The position numbers and the translations under genes are program-made. Of a stretch of 64,000 nt of DNA, positions 29,229 through 38,578 are shown one piece after another (the first letter of the stretch is position 1; every line of letters starts with the position of its first letter). A model generated the notes under the pieces. The model was not told where the DNA came from and made no database searches. It saw nothing but the letters and a program-made list of their open reading frames with translations. This DNA comes from Wenjunlia tyrosinilytica (GTDB lineage: Bacteria; Actinomycetota; Actinomycetes; Streptomycetales; Streptomycetaceae): the NCBI RefSeq assembly GCF_014646055.1, contig NZ_BMMS01000003.1, positions 124,001 through 188,000 of the forward strand, in the 5' to 3' direction.

Positions 29229-29849
29229 TCAGCGGGCGCGGCCCAGACCCCGCAGGGCCGAGCGCAGGAGGGCGGGGACATCGGGGGCGGAGCCCTCGGC
29301 CACCGCCGCCTCCGCCTGGGGAGCGACGGCGGCGAGGGCCTCGTCCGCCTCGCGGGTGGCATAGCCGAGACCCACCAGGGCGGCGTGGACCTGGTCGCGC
29401 CAGCCGGAGGTGACGGCCGATCCAATGCCCGCCGACTGCCCTCCGACCGGCTCGCCGAGACGGTCCTTCAGCTCGAGCAGGAGCCGCTGGGCCCCCTTCT
29501 TGCCGATTCCGGGAACGGCGGTCAGCGCCTTCTCGTCACCGGTGGCGAACGCCCGGCGCAGCCCGTCCGGGGAGTGCACGGCGAGCATCGCCTGGGCCAG
29601 CCGGGGGCCGACCCCGCCGGCTGTCTGCACCAGCTCGAAGACCTGCCGTTCGTCCTCGTCGGCGAAGCCGTAGAGCGTCAGCGAGTCCTCCCGGACGACC
29701 AGCGAGGTGGCGAGCCTCGCCTCCTGGCCCACCCGGAGCCGGGCCAGGGTGCCGGGGGCGCACTGGACGGCCATGCCGACGCCGCCGACCTCGATCACCA
29801 CCGAGTCCGGGGCGAGCGCGGCCACCCGGCCGCTGAGATGCGCGATCAT
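29229..29849 (-). CDS. ruvA: Holliday junction DNA helicase subunit RuvA
   Basis: A 206-residue protein with the N-terminal OB fold ([25 protein letters not shown]), two helix-hairpin-helix motifs ([18 protein letters not shown] and [20 protein letters not shown]) and a C-terminal RuvB-binding domain. It tetramerises on four-way junctions. Its ATG overlaps the ruvC stop by four bases (ATGA), so it is coupled to ruvC. Confidence 0.96.
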   Translation of the reverse strand: MIAHLSGRVAALAPDSVVIEVGGVGMAVQCAPGTLARLRVGQEARLATSLVVREDSLTLYGFADEDERQVFELVQTAGGVGPRLAQAMLAVHSPDGLRRAFATGDEKALTAVPGIGKKGAQRLLLELKDRLGEPVGGQSAGIGSAVTSGWRDQVHAALVGLGYATREADEALAAVAPQAEAAVAEGSAPDVPALLRSALRGLGRAR

Positions 29850-30415
29850 GTGGTGCTCCTGTGCTGGACGGCGCGGGGGACGCGGCTGCCGCGGGGCGCG
29901 GCCTTGGCCTGGGCTGCGACCGCCTCGGCGAGCCGGCCCGCGGCCGCGCCGCGCCAGATGTGGCAGATGGCGAGCGCGAGGGCGTCCGCGGCGTCGGCGG
30001 GCTTGGGCGGGGCGTCGAGCCTGAGCAGCCGGGTGACCATGGCGCCGACCTGGGCCTTGTCGGCCCGCCCGCTTCCGGTGACCGCGGCCTTGACCTCGCT
30101 GGGGGTGTGCAGGGCGACGGGAAGCCCTCGACGGGTGGCGCAGAGCATGGCCACGGCGCTGGCCTGGGCGGTGCCCATCACCGTGCGTACGTTGTGCTGG
30201 CTGAACACCCGCTCCACGGCGACGGCTTCGGGGCGCTGCTCGTCGAGCCACTGCTCGAGGCCCTGCTCGATCAGGAGCAGCCGCTGCCCGATCCCGGCGT
30301 CCGAGGGGGTGCGGATGACGCCGACGGCGGCCATGCGCAGGGGGCGGCCGGGGGTGCCGTCCACGACGCCCACTCCGCACCGGGTCAGGCCCGGGTCGAC
30401 TCCGAGCACCCGCAT
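29846..30415 (-). CDS. ruvC: Holliday junction resolvase RuvC
   Basis: A 189-residue endonuclease that cuts Holliday junctions. Catalytic acids appear in [12 protein letters not shown] (first Asp), [10 protein letters not shown] (Glu) and [15 protein letters not shown] (last Asp pair). GGAGG spaced about 9 bases from ATG 30415 favours that start; the GTG two codons upstream (30421) abuts the purine run. The C-terminal tail is Ala/Arg-rich. It heads ruvC-ruvA-ruvB downstream of yebC, from which a terminator separates it. Confidence 0.95.
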   Translation of the reverse strand: MRVLGVDPGLTRCGVGVVDGTPGRPLRMAAVGVIRTPSDAGIGQRLLLIEQGLEQWLDEQRPEAVAVERVFSQHNVRTVMGTAQASAVAMLCATRRGLPVALHTPSEVKAAVTGSGRADKAQVGAMVTRLLRLDAPPKPADAADALALAICHIWRGAAAGRLAEAVAAQAKAAPRGSRVPRAVQHRSTT

Positions 30416-30599
30416 GCGCACCCCCCTCCGACCGCTGTTGTCCTGTCCACGTCTGTCCGCCGGGCGCCTGCCCTGCCGGTCGACCGGCCTGCCTTCGGCG
30501 CACTGCCCTGCCGGCCGACCGGCACGTCGATCGAGTCGATCGTGCCCGGTCCGCCTGCTCGTCGCACGCTACCGTCAGACACCGACAGCGCATACGAGC

Positions 30600-30632
30600 G
30601 GGGCCGGGCCGACACATGGTCGGCCCGGCCCC
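30600..30632 (-). terminator. terminator after yebC
   Basis: GGGGCCGGGCCGAC and GTCGGCCCGGCCCC form a perfect 14-bp stem with an ACATG loop, 13 bases after the yebC stop codon on the same strand. Confidence 0.8.
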
Positions 30633-30645
30633 GGTTGTGCCGTCG

Positions 30646-31398
30646 TCAGGCGTCCATCTTCTCCATGATGTCGTCCGGGACGTCGAAGTTGGCGAAGACG
30701 TTCTGCACGTCGTCGCTGTCCTCGAGGGCGTCGATCAGCTTGAAGATCTTGCGCGCGCCGTCCTCGTCCAGCTCGACCTGGACGCTGGGCAGGAAGTTGG
30801 CGTCGGCGGAGTCGTAGTCGATGCCGGCCTCCTGGAGCGCGGTGCGCACCGCGACCAGGTCGGAGGCCTCGCTGACGACCTCGAAGGACTCCCCGAGGTC
30901 GTTGACCTCCTCGGCACCCGCGTCCAGGACGGCGGCGAGGACGTCGTCCTCGCCCAGCTCGCCCTTGGGGACGATCACGACGCCCTTGCGGGAGAACATG
31001 TACGACACCGAGCCGGGGTCGGCCATCGAGCCGCCGTTGCGGGTCATCGCGACGCGCACGTCGGACGCGGCCCGGTTGCGGTTGTCGGTGAGGCACTCGA
31101 CGAGCACCGCGACCCCGTTGGGCCCGTAGCCCTCGTACATGATCGTCTGGTAGTCGGCGCCGCCGGTCTCGAGGCCGGAGCCGCGCTTGACCGCGCGGTC
31201 GATGTTGTCGTTGGGGACCGAGCTCTTCTTCGCCTTCTGAATGGCGTCGTAGAGCGTCGGGTTGCCGTCCGGGTCACCGCCGCCGGTGCGGGCCGCCACC
31301 TCGATGTTCTTGATGAGCTTCGCGAAGAGCTTGCCGCGCTTGGCGTCGATCACGGCCTTCTTGTGCTTCGTGGTAGCCCATTTAGAGTGGCCGGACAT
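30646..31398 (-). CDS. YebC/PmpR-family protein
   Basis: A 250-residue member of the YebC/TACO1 family, with the invariant start [28 protein letters not shown] and the [22 protein letters not shown] segment. Members are described either as DNA-binding regulators or as translation factors that ease stalling at proline runs, so a precise role is not assigned. The neighbourhood pdxT-yebC-ruvCAB is typical of actinobacteria. Confidence 0.93.
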   Translation of the reverse strand: MSGHSKWATTKHKKAVIDAKRGKLFAKLIKNIEVAARTGGGDPDGNPTLYDAIQKAKKSSVPNDNIDRAVKRGSGLETGGADYQTIMYEGYGPNGVAVLVECLTDNRNRAASDVRVAMTRNGGSMADPGSVSYMFSRKGVVIVPKGELGEDDVLAAVLDAGAEEVNDLGESFEVVSEASDLVAVRTALQEAGIDYDSADANFLPSVQVELDEDGARKIFKLIDALEDSDDVQNVFANFDVPDDIMEKMDA

Positions 31399-31510
31399 CC
31401 GCCTGTCTCCTTCACGTCACCCATTACTCAACGAACACGTGCGATCCTACCGGGATCGCGCGCACCCGCCCTCCGCCACCCGCTCCTTCGGGCCCGGCCG
31501 CGCCCCGCCG

Positions 31511-32119
31511 TCAGGCGGCGCGGACCATGTCGACGAAAAGCCGGTGCACCCGGTGGTCGCCGGTCAGTTCGGGGTGGAACGAGGTGGCCAGGAGGCCGCC
31601 CTGGCGGACCGCGACGATGTGGCCCTGCGCGGGCCCTGCGGTCAGGCGGGCGAGCACCTCGGCGCTCGCGCCCACGGACTCCACCCACGGGGCGCGGATG
31701 AAGACGCCCTGCAGCGGGCCGCCCTCGATGCCGGTGAAGTCGATGGGCGACTCGAAGGACTCGTTCTGGCGGCCGAAGGCGTTGCGGCGCACGATCATGT
31801 CGATGCCGCCGATGGTCTCCTGGTCCTCGCGGCCGTCCAGGATCTTGTCCGCGAGCATGATCATTCCGGCGCAGGAGCCGTAGGCGGGCATGCCCGCCGC
31901 CACTCGCTCGCGCAGGGGCCCCAGCAGGCCGAAGGCGACCGCGAGCTTGGACATCGTGGTGGACTCGCCGCCGGGGATGACCAGGCCGTCGACCTCCGCC
32001 AGTTCCTCGGGACGGCGGACCGGGCGGGCGAGGGCATCGGCCTCCGCGAGGGCGATGGTGTGCTCACGCACGTCGCCCTGAAGGGCCAGGACACCGATGA
32101 CGGGGGTGGAGGAGGACAC
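31511..32119 (-). CDS. pdxT: pyridoxal 5'-phosphate synthase glutaminase subunit
   Basis: A 202-residue class I glutaminase. The nucleophile is C83 in YGSCAGMI and the His-Glu pair is in ATSFHPEL near the C-terminus. [11 protein letters not shown] forms the oxyanion region. It supplies ammonia to PdxS for vitamin B6 synthesis. The GTG at 32119 ([17 protein letters not shown]) is the family start. The open frame upstream of it runs through a proline/threonine simple repeat and is not believed to be coding. Confidence 0.95.
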   Translation of the reverse strand: MSSSTPVIGVLALQGDVREHTIALAEADALARPVRRPEELAEVDGLVIPGGESTTMSKLAVAFGLLGPLRERVAAGMPAYGSCAGMIMLADKILDGREDQETIGGIDMIVRRNAFGRQNESFESPIDFTGIEGGPLQGVFIRAPWVESVGASAEVLARLTAGPAQGHIVAVRQGGLLATSFHPELTGDHRVHRLFVDMVRAA

Positions 32120-32198
32120 GGAGGGGAACCTCTCGAACGGTCGAGGGGGCGCGAGGCGCTCCCGCGGGGGCCGGCCCGGCGTCCGGGTGGCCGCGGCC

Positions 32199-32285
32199 GG
32201 TGGCGGTGTCGGTGGCGGGGGCGGTGGTGTCGGTGGTGGTGTCGGCGGTGTCGGTGTCGGTGTCGGTGTCGGCGGCGGGGGTGCG
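32199..32285. repeat. GGTGTC-type simple repeat in the pdxS-pdxT gap
   Basis: A run of imperfect GGTGTC, GGCGGT and related hexamers, with four near-perfect consecutive GGTGTC units around 32247-32272. It lies in the 262-base spacer between pdxS and pdxT. The minus strand would read as a Pro-Thr run. Confidence 0.8.
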
Positions 32286-32381
32286 GCCGGCGGGGGACGG
32301 ACCGTCGATGGGCGGCGCCGCCTGGTGGAGGCGGGGCCGCCCATCGGTGCCGGAGGCTTCCGGAGCACTGCCGGAGTGCGG

Positions 32382-33296
32382 CTACCAGCCGCGGTTGGCG
32401 TACCGCTGCGTCTCGGGCAGGTCGTCGCAGTTGATGCCGACCATCGCCTCGCCGAGGCCCCGGGAGACCTTGGCGATCATGTCCGGGTCGTCGAAGAAGG
32501 TGGTGGCCTTCACGACGGCGGCGGCGCGCTTGGCCGGGTCGCCGGACTTGAAGATGCCGGAGCCGACGAAGACGCCCTCGGCGCCGAGCTGCATCATCAG
32601 CGCGGCGTCGGCCGGGGTGGCGACACCGCCGGCGCTGAAGAGGACGACCGGCAGCTTGCCGTGCTGGGCGACCTCCTTGACCAGCTCGTACGGGGCCTGG
32701 AGGTTCTTCGCCGCGACGAACAGCTCGGTCTCGTCGAGGGTGGTCAGGCGGCGGATGTCGGCGCGGATCTGGCGCATGTGGCGCACGGCCTCGACGACAT
32801 TGCCGGTGCCGGCCTCGCCCTTGGAGCGGATCATGGCCGCGCCCTCGGCGATGCGGCGCAGTGCCTCGCCCAGGTTGGTGGCACCGCAGACGAAGGGGGT
32901 GGTGAACGCCCACTTGTCGCTGTGGTTGACCTCGTCGGCGGGGGTCAGGACCTCGGACTCGTCGATGTAGTCGACTCCGAGGGCCTGGAGCACCTGGGCC
33001 TCGACGAAGTGGCCGATGCGCGACTTGGCCATGACGGGGATCGAGACGGCGTTGATGATGCCGTCGATCATGTCGGGGTCGGACATGCGGGCGACGCCGC
33101 CGTCCTTGCGGATGTCGGCGGGGACGCGCTCGAGGGCCATGACGGCGACGGCACCGGCGTCCTCGGCGATCTTGGCCTGCTCCGGCGTGACGACGTCCAT
33201 GATCACGCCACCCTTGAGCTGCTCGGCCATGCCGCGCTTGACGCGCGCGGTGCCGGTCTCAGGGGTGCCGGTCGAGACGGGGGGCGCAGTGGACAC
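32382..33296 (-). CDS. pdxS: pyridoxal 5'-phosphate synthase lyase subunit
   Basis: A 304-residue TIM-barrel enzyme that builds PLP from ribose 5-phosphate, glyceraldehyde 3-phosphate and ammonia. D34 (GGVIMDV) and K91 ([12 protein letters not shown]) are catalytic residues; the C-terminal catalytic signature is [40 protein letters not shown] precedes the GTG at 33296 by 6 bases. A promoter-like sequence lies upstream. It is cotranscribed with pdxT across a repeat-bearing spacer. Confidence 0.96.
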   Translation of the reverse strand: MSTAPPVSTGTPETGTARVKRGMAEQLKGGVIMDVVTPEQAKIAEDAGAVAVMALERVPADIRKDGGVARMSDPDMIDGIINAVSIPVMAKSRIGHFVEAQVLQALGVDYIDESEVLTPADEVNHSDKWAFTTPFVCGATNLGEALRRIAEGAAMIRSKGEAGTGNVVEAVRHMRQIRADIRRLTTLDETELFVAAKNLQAPYELVKEVAQHGKLPVVLFSAGGVATPADAALMMQLGAEGVFVGSGIFKSGDPAKRAAAVVKATTFFDDPDMIAKVSRGLGEAMVGINCDDLPETQRYANRGW

Positions 33297-33333
33297 GGTT
33301 GACCTCACTCGAAGACGAAAAGGTTATGAACCC

Positions 33334-33361
33334 ATCGTAGGCCCGTCGATCTGATGGTCAG
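33334..33361 (-). promoter_or_regulatory. likely pdxS promoter
   Basis: On the minus strand CTGACC (33361-33356) and TACGAT (33339-33334) are 16 bases apart, a good vegetative-type match. The start point would fall near 33327, about 30 bases before the pdxS GTG. A GntR/PdxR-type operator is not evident. Confidence 0.5.
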
Positions 33362-33591
33362 AACGCGCCTTCCGGTCCAGGTGGGGGCCGGTACTGCTAC
33401 GGCCCGGCCAATGGAACGCTACCCTCCGGCCAGCCGACCGCTACCTCCCGGGCAAAAGGCCCGCCCGACAAACCAGCCGGGCAAGCCGGGCAAACCAGCC
33501 GGACGAACCGGGCGAGAAGACCCGCGAGGCGTCCACGGGGCACTCCGGGGGCGCCGGGGGGCGCCGGGGCCGAATCAGTCACGTGAGGGGT

Positions 33592-34125
33592 TCAGTCACG
33601 TGAGAGCGGCGCCGGGGGCTCGTCGTCCATCTCGAACGTCATCGGGAACGGCGCGTGCCCCGCCAGCCGGAAGTAGCGCACCAAGCGGTGGCGGCGCACG
33701 GCGCGGGCGGCCCGTACGGCGTCGTTGTGGAAGCGGCGGGCCATCGGCACCCTGCGCACCCCGGCGGTCAGCTCGGTGATGGCCTCGGTTCCGCCCGGTG
33801 CCTGCCCGACCGCCTCGACCTGGCCCGCCTCACCGAATACCGCCCGCAGTGACTGGCTCAACTCGCTCTCGGCCACCTCGCGTTGCTCGTCCTCGGCGGC
33901 GCGGGCGGCGTGCGCCGCCTGGTAGAGCACGATCGACGCGGCCGGGTCGAGCAGTCCCGAGGTGGCCAACTCCTGTGCCACCGAGGCCCGGCGCAGCAAT
34001 TGGGCGTCGAGCGCCGCGCGGGCCGCGTCGATCCGGGCGTGCAGCCGGTCGAGGCGGCCGGCCGTCCAGCTCAGGTACACGCCGACGACGAGCACGGCGA
34101 CGGCGATCCAGATCACAGTGGTCAC
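33592..34125 (-). CDS. LemA-like membrane protein
   Basis: A 177-residue protein with an N-terminal membrane helix (TVIWIAVAVLVVGVYLSW), a long helical segment (RLDRLHARIDAARAALDAQL) and a C-terminal region MARRFHNDAVRAARAVRRHRLVRYFRLAGHA. The last part resembles the ARRFYNDAV motif of LemA proteins. Function is unknown. The GTG at 34125 sits directly before the hydrophobic helix. The stop codon lies in the second copy of a 13-base direct repeat (TCAGTCACGTGAG at 33575 and 33592). The 295 bases between this gene and pdxS hold that repeat, short GC-rich repeats and the pdxS promoter. Confidence 0.7.
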   Translation of the reverse strand: MTTVIWIAVAVLVVGVYLSWTAGRLDRLHARIDAARAALDAQLLRRASVAQELATSGLLDPAASIVLYQAAHAARAAEDEQREVAESELSQSLRAVFGEAGQVEAVGQAPGGTEAITELTAGVRRVPMARRFHNDAVRAARAVRRHRLVRYFRLAGHAPFPMTFEMDDEPPAPLSRD

Positions 34126-34246
34126 GGCCGAGAAGGCTACCGGCCCGGCGGCGGGCGCCCGGCGGCACCACCGCCCTGCCGCTCGCGCGCCCACCGGGCC
34201 GCCCCCGTCCGGGCGCGCGGTCGCTGCCCGCGCACCCGTGAGGCCG

Positions 34247-35425
34247 CTACTCCCGCGCCCCCGTGCGGTCGCCGCGCCCGAAGCGGGCGAAAAGGCCGAC
34301 CCGCTCGTCCTCGGCCACCGTGGCCGCCGCGCCCGCCGTGATCGTCTCGTACACCGACAGGATGTCGGCCCCGACCCTCGACCAGTCGAAGCGGCGCACA
34401 TGGGCGCTGCCGATGCGCCGCAGCTCGGCGAGGCGTTCGGGGTCGCCGAGCAGCCGCACCGCCGACTCCGCGAGCGCGTCGGCGTCCTCCACCGGGAACA
34501 GCTCCCCCGCCTCTCCGCCGCCCAGCACCTGCCGGAACGCGTCGAGGTCGCTGGCGAGCACGGGAGCGCCCGCCGACATGGCCTCGACGAGGATGATCCC
34601 GAAGCTCTCACCGCCGGTGTTCGGCGCCACATACAGATCGACGCTGCGCAGCAGCCGGGCCTTGTCCTCGTCGCTGACCATCCCGAGGAACTCCACCTGG
34701 GAGCGCACCTTCTCCGGCAGCGACGCGGCGGCCTCCTTCTCGTCACCCCGTCCGGCGACGAGCAGCCGCACATCGGGCAGCTCCTCCAGGATCCGGGGGA
34801 ACGCCTTCAGCAGCGTCGGCAGGCCCTTGCGGGGCTCGTCGATGCGTCCTATGAAGCCGATGGTCCGGCCCTGCCACTGCGGCCGGGGCCGCGCGTCGGC
34901 GAAGAACGAGACATCGACCCCGTTGGGGATCACGACGGCGTCGCCGCCGAGGTGCTCGACGAGGGTGCGGCGGGCGTACTCGCTGACCGCGATCCGGGCG
35001 CTGAGCTTCTCCAGCGACGCCTGGAGGATGCCGTAGGCGGCGATCATGGCCCGCGAGCGCGGATTGGAGGTGTGGAACGTGGCCACGATGGGGCCCTTGG
35101 CCGCCCAGCACGCCAGCATGCCCAGCGACGGCGAGGACGGCTCATGGATGTGCAGCACGTCGAACTTGCCCTCGCGCAGCCACCGGTGCACCCGCGCCGC
35201 CGACAGGAAGCCGAAGTTGAGGCGGGCGACGGAGCCGTTGTAGGGCACCGGCACCGCCCGGCCGGCCGAGACGACGTACGGCGGCAGCGGGGTGTCGTCG
35301 TCGGCCGGGGCGAGCACGGAGACCTCGTGTCCGAGGCCGATCAGATGCTCGGCGAGGTCGCGGATGTGGAACTGGACGCCTCCCGGGACGTCCCAGGAGT
35401 ACGGGCAGACGATCCCGATCCTCAA
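34247..35425 (-). CDS. PimA-like GT4 glycosyltransferase
   Basis: A 392-residue GT-B enzyme close to phosphatidyl-myo-inositol alpha-mannosyltransferase PimA: RIGIVCPYSWDVPGGVQFHI at the N-terminus, HIHEPSSPSLG in the middle, and the donor-binding E-x7-E motif in GGESFGIILVEAMSAGAPV. It probably mannosylates phosphatidylinositol at the inner membrane face. A TTG start at 35425 overlaps the upstream acyltransferase stop by four bases (TTGA). It is third in a coupled set PI synthase-acyltransferase-glycosyltransferase. Confidence 0.9.
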   Translation of the reverse strand: MRIGIVCPYSWDVPGGVQFHIRDLAEHLIGLGHEVSVLAPADDDTPLPPYVVSAGRAVPVPYNGSVARLNFGFLSAARVHRWLREGKFDVLHIHEPSSPSLGMLACWAAKGPIVATFHTSNPRSRAMIAAYGILQASLEKLSARIAVSEYARRTLVEHLGGDAVVIPNGVDVSFFADARPRPQWQGRTIGFIGRIDEPRKGLPTLLKAFPRILEELPDVRLLVAGRGDEKEAAASLPEKVRSQVEFLGMVSDEDKARLLRSVDLYVAPNTGGESFGIILVEAMSAGAPVLASDLDAFRQVLGGGEAGELFPVEDADALAESAVRLLGDPERLAELRRIGSAHVRRFDWSRVGADILSVYETITAGAAATVAEDERVGLFARFGRGDRTGARE

Positions 35426-36342
35426 GAGGTCTCCGTCCTGGAGCTCTCGGGGCTTGCGGACAGGTCCGCGAGCCACAGCCGCTGGAGCATGTGCCAGTCC
35501 TCGGGATGCTCGGCGATCCCGGAGGCGAAGGTGTCCGCCATCGACTGCGTCATGGCGGCGATCTTCTCGGCCCGGGTGCCCTCGGCCGGCACCTCGACGG
35601 CCGGGTGCACCCGGCCGCGCATGACCGGGCGCTCGTCGTAGTGGAGGGTCACGGGCAGCAGGGGCGCTCCGGTCTGAAGGGCGAGCATCGCGGGCCCGGC
35701 GGGCATCCGTGTCGCCTCGCCGAAGAAGGTGACCTCGACGCCGTTCCTGGACAGGTCGCGGTCGGCGACCAGGCAGACCAGCTTGCCCGAGCGCAGGCGC
35801 CTGGCCATGGTGCCGAAGGCCCCGGCCGCCCCGCCCTCGTGGGCGAGGACCTCCATGCCCAGGCTCTCGCGGTAGGCCACGAAGCGGTCGAAGAGCTTCT
35901 CGGGCTTGAGCCGCTCGGCGACGGTGGTGAACGGGTAGCCGCGTTCGGCGATCCACGCGCCCGCCAGGTCCCAGTTGGCCAGGTGCGGCAGGGCAAGGAC
36001 CACGCCCTTGCCCGCGGCCATCCCCTCGTCCACCCGGTGCACGTCCTTGGGATCGAACGAGGCGCGCACCCGCTCGGGACTCCACGTGGGCAGCCGGAAG
36101 GACTCCAGCCAGTAGCGCATGTACGAGCGCATCCCGGCCCGGGACAGCTCGGCCAGACGCTCGGGCCCGGCGTCGGGCACGACCCGCGAGAGGTTGGCCT
36201 CCAGCCGCAGCACGCCCTTGCCGCGCTTCTTCCACGCCTGGTCGGCGATCCTCTCGAAGAGCCGCTGGGCGGCGCGCTCCGGAAGGCGCTTGACCAGGCC
36301 CCAGCCCAGTGCGTACGCGGAGTCCGTCAGGTGCTGCTTCAC
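35422..36342 (-). CDS. PatA-like lipid acyltransferase
   Basis: A 306-residue LPLAT-family enzyme resembling phosphatidylinositol mannoside acyltransferase. The catalytic HX4D motif is H120-LANW-D125 in ALPHLANWDLAG; ADRDLSRNGVEVTFFGEATRMPAGPA is the acceptor/phosphate-binding region. The GTG at 36342 overlaps the PI synthase stop (GTGA), and its own stop overlaps the next gene, so expression is coupled. It likely acylates a glycosylated phosphoinositide. Confidence 0.9.
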   Translation of the reverse strand: MKQHLTDSAYALGWGLVKRLPERAAQRLFERIADQAWKKRGKGVLRLEANLSRVVPDAGPERLAELSRAGMRSYMRYWLESFRLPTWSPERVRASFDPKDVHRVDEGMAAGKGVVLALPHLANWDLAGAWIAERGYPFTTVAERLKPEKLFDRFVAYRESLGMEVLAHEGGAAGAFGTMARRLRSGKLVCLVADRDLSRNGVEVTFFGEATRMPAGPAMLALQTGAPLLPVTLHYDERPVMRGRVHPAVEVPAEGTRAEKIAAMTQSMADTFASGIAEHPEDWHMLQRLWLADLSASPESSRTETS

Positions 36343-37040
36343 GAGGTGCCGCCCCCTCCCGAGGTCCCGTTGGCGGGCTCCGCCCGCTGCTCTGCCCGGC
36401 CGGCCTCGAGGGCGTCGGCCTCCGCCGCCTCCCGGTGGACGGTCCGCACCCGCTGCCACAGGGTGATGGCGCTGCCGACCGCGACGATCCACAGCGCGAT
36501 GGGCGTGAGCCACTCGATGTAGGGAACGCCGAACTTGTGCAGTCCGGCGAAGCCCGTCGCCACGAGGGTGATCACCAGCCGCTCGGCCCGCTCGACGAGG
36601 CCGGAGACGTCGCACTTGAGCCCCAGGCTCTCCGCGCGGGCCTTGGTGTAGGACACCACCTGGCCGCTGGCCAGGCAGAACAGGGCGACCGCGGTGAGGG
36701 TCAGATCATTGCCCCTGCCCGCGTACCACATGGCCAGGCCGCTGAAGATGACCGCGTCGCCGACCCGGTCCAGGCTGGAGTCCAGGAACGCGCCGAAGCG
36801 GCTGGAGCGGCCGGACTGGCGGGCCATGTTGCCGTCCACCAGATCCGAGAAGATGAACAGCGTGATGACCACCGTGCCCCAGAAGAACTCGCCCCTGGGG
36901 TAGAAGGCCAGCGCGCCGGCCACCACTCCCCCGGTTCCCACCAGGGTGACCGCGTCCGGGGTGACGCCGATGCGCAGCAGGAACGAGGCGAACGGGGTGA
37001 GGACACGCGTGAAGAATGCACGCGCGTACTTGTTGAGCAT
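36339..37040 (-). CDS. CDP-alcohol phosphatidyltransferase, probable phosphatidylinositol phosphate synthase
   Basis: A 233-residue membrane enzyme. The full CDP-alcohol motif D-x2-DG-x2-AR-x8-G-x3-D-x3-D is present at D66 to D91. In actinobacteria the family member beside patA/pimA-like genes joins CDP-diacylglycerol to inositol 1-phosphate. The ATG at 37040 (MLNKYARAFFTRVLTPFASF) is the conserved start. The charged, Gly-rich C-terminal tail overlaps the acyltransferase start. Confidence 0.92.
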   Translation of the reverse strand: MLNKYARAFFTRVLTPFASFLLRIGVTPDAVTLVGTGGVVAGALAFYPRGEFFWGTVVITLFIFSDLVDGNMARQSGRSSRFGAFLDSSLDRVGDAVIFSGLAMWYAGRGNDLTLTAVALFCLASGQVVSYTKARAESLGLKCDVSGLVERAERLVITLVATGFAGLHKFGVPYIEWLTPIALWIVAVGSAITLWQRVRTVHREAAEADALEAGRAEQRAEPANGTSGGGGTS

Positions 37041-37147
37041 GGCCTTCCCGAGGTTTGGCGGACGCCGTGCGGCCCGGGTGGGCACCGGCGGGCCCATCGT
37101 AGCCAGGCCGTCGCGCGTCGCCGCCGGAAGGCACCCGCTCGCCCGCC

Positions 37148-37288
37148 TCAGGGCCGGTGGCGTGACTCACCGGCGCGCTCGGCACGCTCGGCGCCGAAGA
37201 AGTCGAACAGCGGCAGCAGTCCACCGGCGAACAGGCACAGCCCGCCGATGGCCGCCATGACGTAGAGGAAGATGTGGAATGCGCTCAT
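37148..37288 (-). CDS. small membrane protein, 46 residues
   Basis: MSAFHIFLYVMAAIGGLCLFAGGLL and LFDFFGAERAERAGESRHRP together make a short protein with one or two membrane segments and a charged cytoplasmic tail. It lies 107 bases upstream of the PI synthase, on the same strand. I do not recognise a family, but the clear hydrophobic helix, GC-rich third positions and position suggest a real gene that may belong to the lipid cluster. Confidence 0.55.
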   Translation of the reverse strand: MSAFHIFLYVMAAIGGLCLFAGGLLPLFDFFGAERAERAGESRHRP

Positions 37289-37392
37289 GGCACCAAGGTG
37301 GCTGCCGGAGCGCCCTCGCCGCGTCGGCCGTGCGGCCGGTACGGCGGCCGGTCCCTCGACCGTTCGGACGATCCCCGACTCATCCCCGCTTC

Positions 37393-37406
37393 GTACCCTC
37401 ACCCTG
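37393..37406 (+). promoter_or_regulatory. -10 element for a leaderless kinase transcript
   Basis: TACCCT at 37393-37398 ends 7 bases before the GTG at 37406, and no ribosome binding site is visible. This spacing is typical of leaderless mRNAs in actinomycetes. No clear -35 is seen. Confidence 0.4.
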
Positions 37407-38575
37407 TGGAAGATCCCGTTTCGCTCCCCCGCTTCGTCCGCGCGGCCGCGCGCTGGACACTCCTGCTGTTCCTGGGCCTGCTCTGGCTGTTCGACATCAA
37501 CGGCTCCCCGCTGTACGGGACGACCCCGGTCCTGACCGGGGCGCTGTTCGCCGCGGTGGTGCTGATACCCGGGCGGCTGCCGCTGCGCTGGCGGGCCGGG
37601 ATCGTCGGGGCCGCCTCATGGGCGGTCACCTTCGCCGTGGTCCCCGGGGACTCGTGGGCGAGGTTCAGCACCTGGGGCATGCTCGAGACCGCGGTCCTGC
37701 TGTGGGTGCTGATGCTCACCGTGCGCCGGGTCCAGCCGCCGCAGCTGGCCATGGCGGAGGGCGCGCTGCTGAGCACCGCGGTCATCGTCATGCCGCTGCG
37801 GATCATCGCCGGCACAGAGGCGCTCACCTTCAGCTTCCTGCTGACCTTCGTGGTCGCCGCGGCCATCGGCCTCGCCCTGTACCTGCGCGTCCTCGATGCC
37901 CGCAGGATCAGGGCGGTGGACGCGGTGCGGCAGAGCGAACGGCTGGAGCTCGCCCGCGACCTGCACGACTTCGTCGCCCACCATGTGACCGGCATCGTCG
38001 TGCAGGCCCAGGCCGCCCGGACCGTCGGCGCCACCTCGCCGCAGGAGGTGGAGCCGCTGCTGGCCAGCATCGAGCAGGCCGGCGCCGAGGCCCTGGCCTC
38101 GATGCGGCGCCTGGTGCAGGTGCTGCGCGAGGACGAGCGGACGGTGGCCAGGCCCGCCGAGGGGTTCACCGAGCTGACGGCGCTGACGACGGAGTTCTCC
38201 CGTACCGGGCCCTATGTCTCGCTGCGGGTCGCCGAGGCGGCGCGGGGTGCCCGCCTGGCCCCCGAGGTGACGACCTCGGCGCACCGGGTGGTCCAGGAGG
38301 CGCTGACCAATGTGCGGCGGCACGCGCCGAGCGCGGCGAGCGTCCTGGTGCGCATAGGACTGGTGGCCGGCTGCCTGGAGGTCACGGTCTGCAACGACGC
38401 CCCGGCCCACGGCGGCCACCGCGGCGCGCCCACCGGGGGCCACGGCGGGTTCGGGCTGGTGGGCCTGCGCGAACGCGTCGAGGCCGTCGGCGGCAATCTG
38501 CGGGCGGGCCCCCTGCCCCAGGGCGGCTGGGAGGTCGCCGCCCGGCTCCCGGTGCTCTCCATGACAGGATCCTGA
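37406..38575 (+). CDS. two-component sensor histidine kinase (NarL-partner type)
   Basis: A 389-residue HisKA_3-family kinase. About five membrane helices occupy residues 15-162. The phospho-accepting H187 is in ELARDLHDFVAHHVTGIV, the HATPase N-box is HRVVQEALTNVRRHAP (N302), and the G-box is GGFGLVGLRERV. There is no large sensory domain, so it may sense within or at the membrane. The GTG start at 37406 looks leaderless. The response regulator gene begins 3 bases after its stop, so the pair is an operon. Confidence 0.92.
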   Translation: MEDPVSLPRFVRAAARWTLLLFLGLLWLFDINGSPLYGTTPVLTGALFAAVVLIPGRLPLRWRAGIVGAASWAVTFAVVPGDSWARFSTWGMLETAVLLWVLMLTVRRVQPPQLAMAEGALLSTAVIVMPLRIIAGTEALTFSFLLTFVVAAAIGLALYLRVLDARRIRAVDAVRQSERLELARDLHDFVAHHVTGIVVQAQAARTVGATSPQEVEPLLASIEQAGAEALASMRRLVQVLREDERTVARPAEGFTELTALTTEFSRTGPYVSLRVAEAARGARLAPEVTTSAHRVVQEALTNVRRHAPSAASVLVRIGLVAGCLEVTVCNDAPAHGGHRGAPTGGHGGFGLVGLRERVEAVGGNLRAGPLPQGGWEVAARLPVLSMTGS

Positions 38576-38578
38576 GGC

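Noticed and set aside
29081-29425. Longer RuvB starting upstream of 29080
   Set aside because: The extra residues are repeats and antisense to ruvA; homologues start at the GTG giving VNWDETT.
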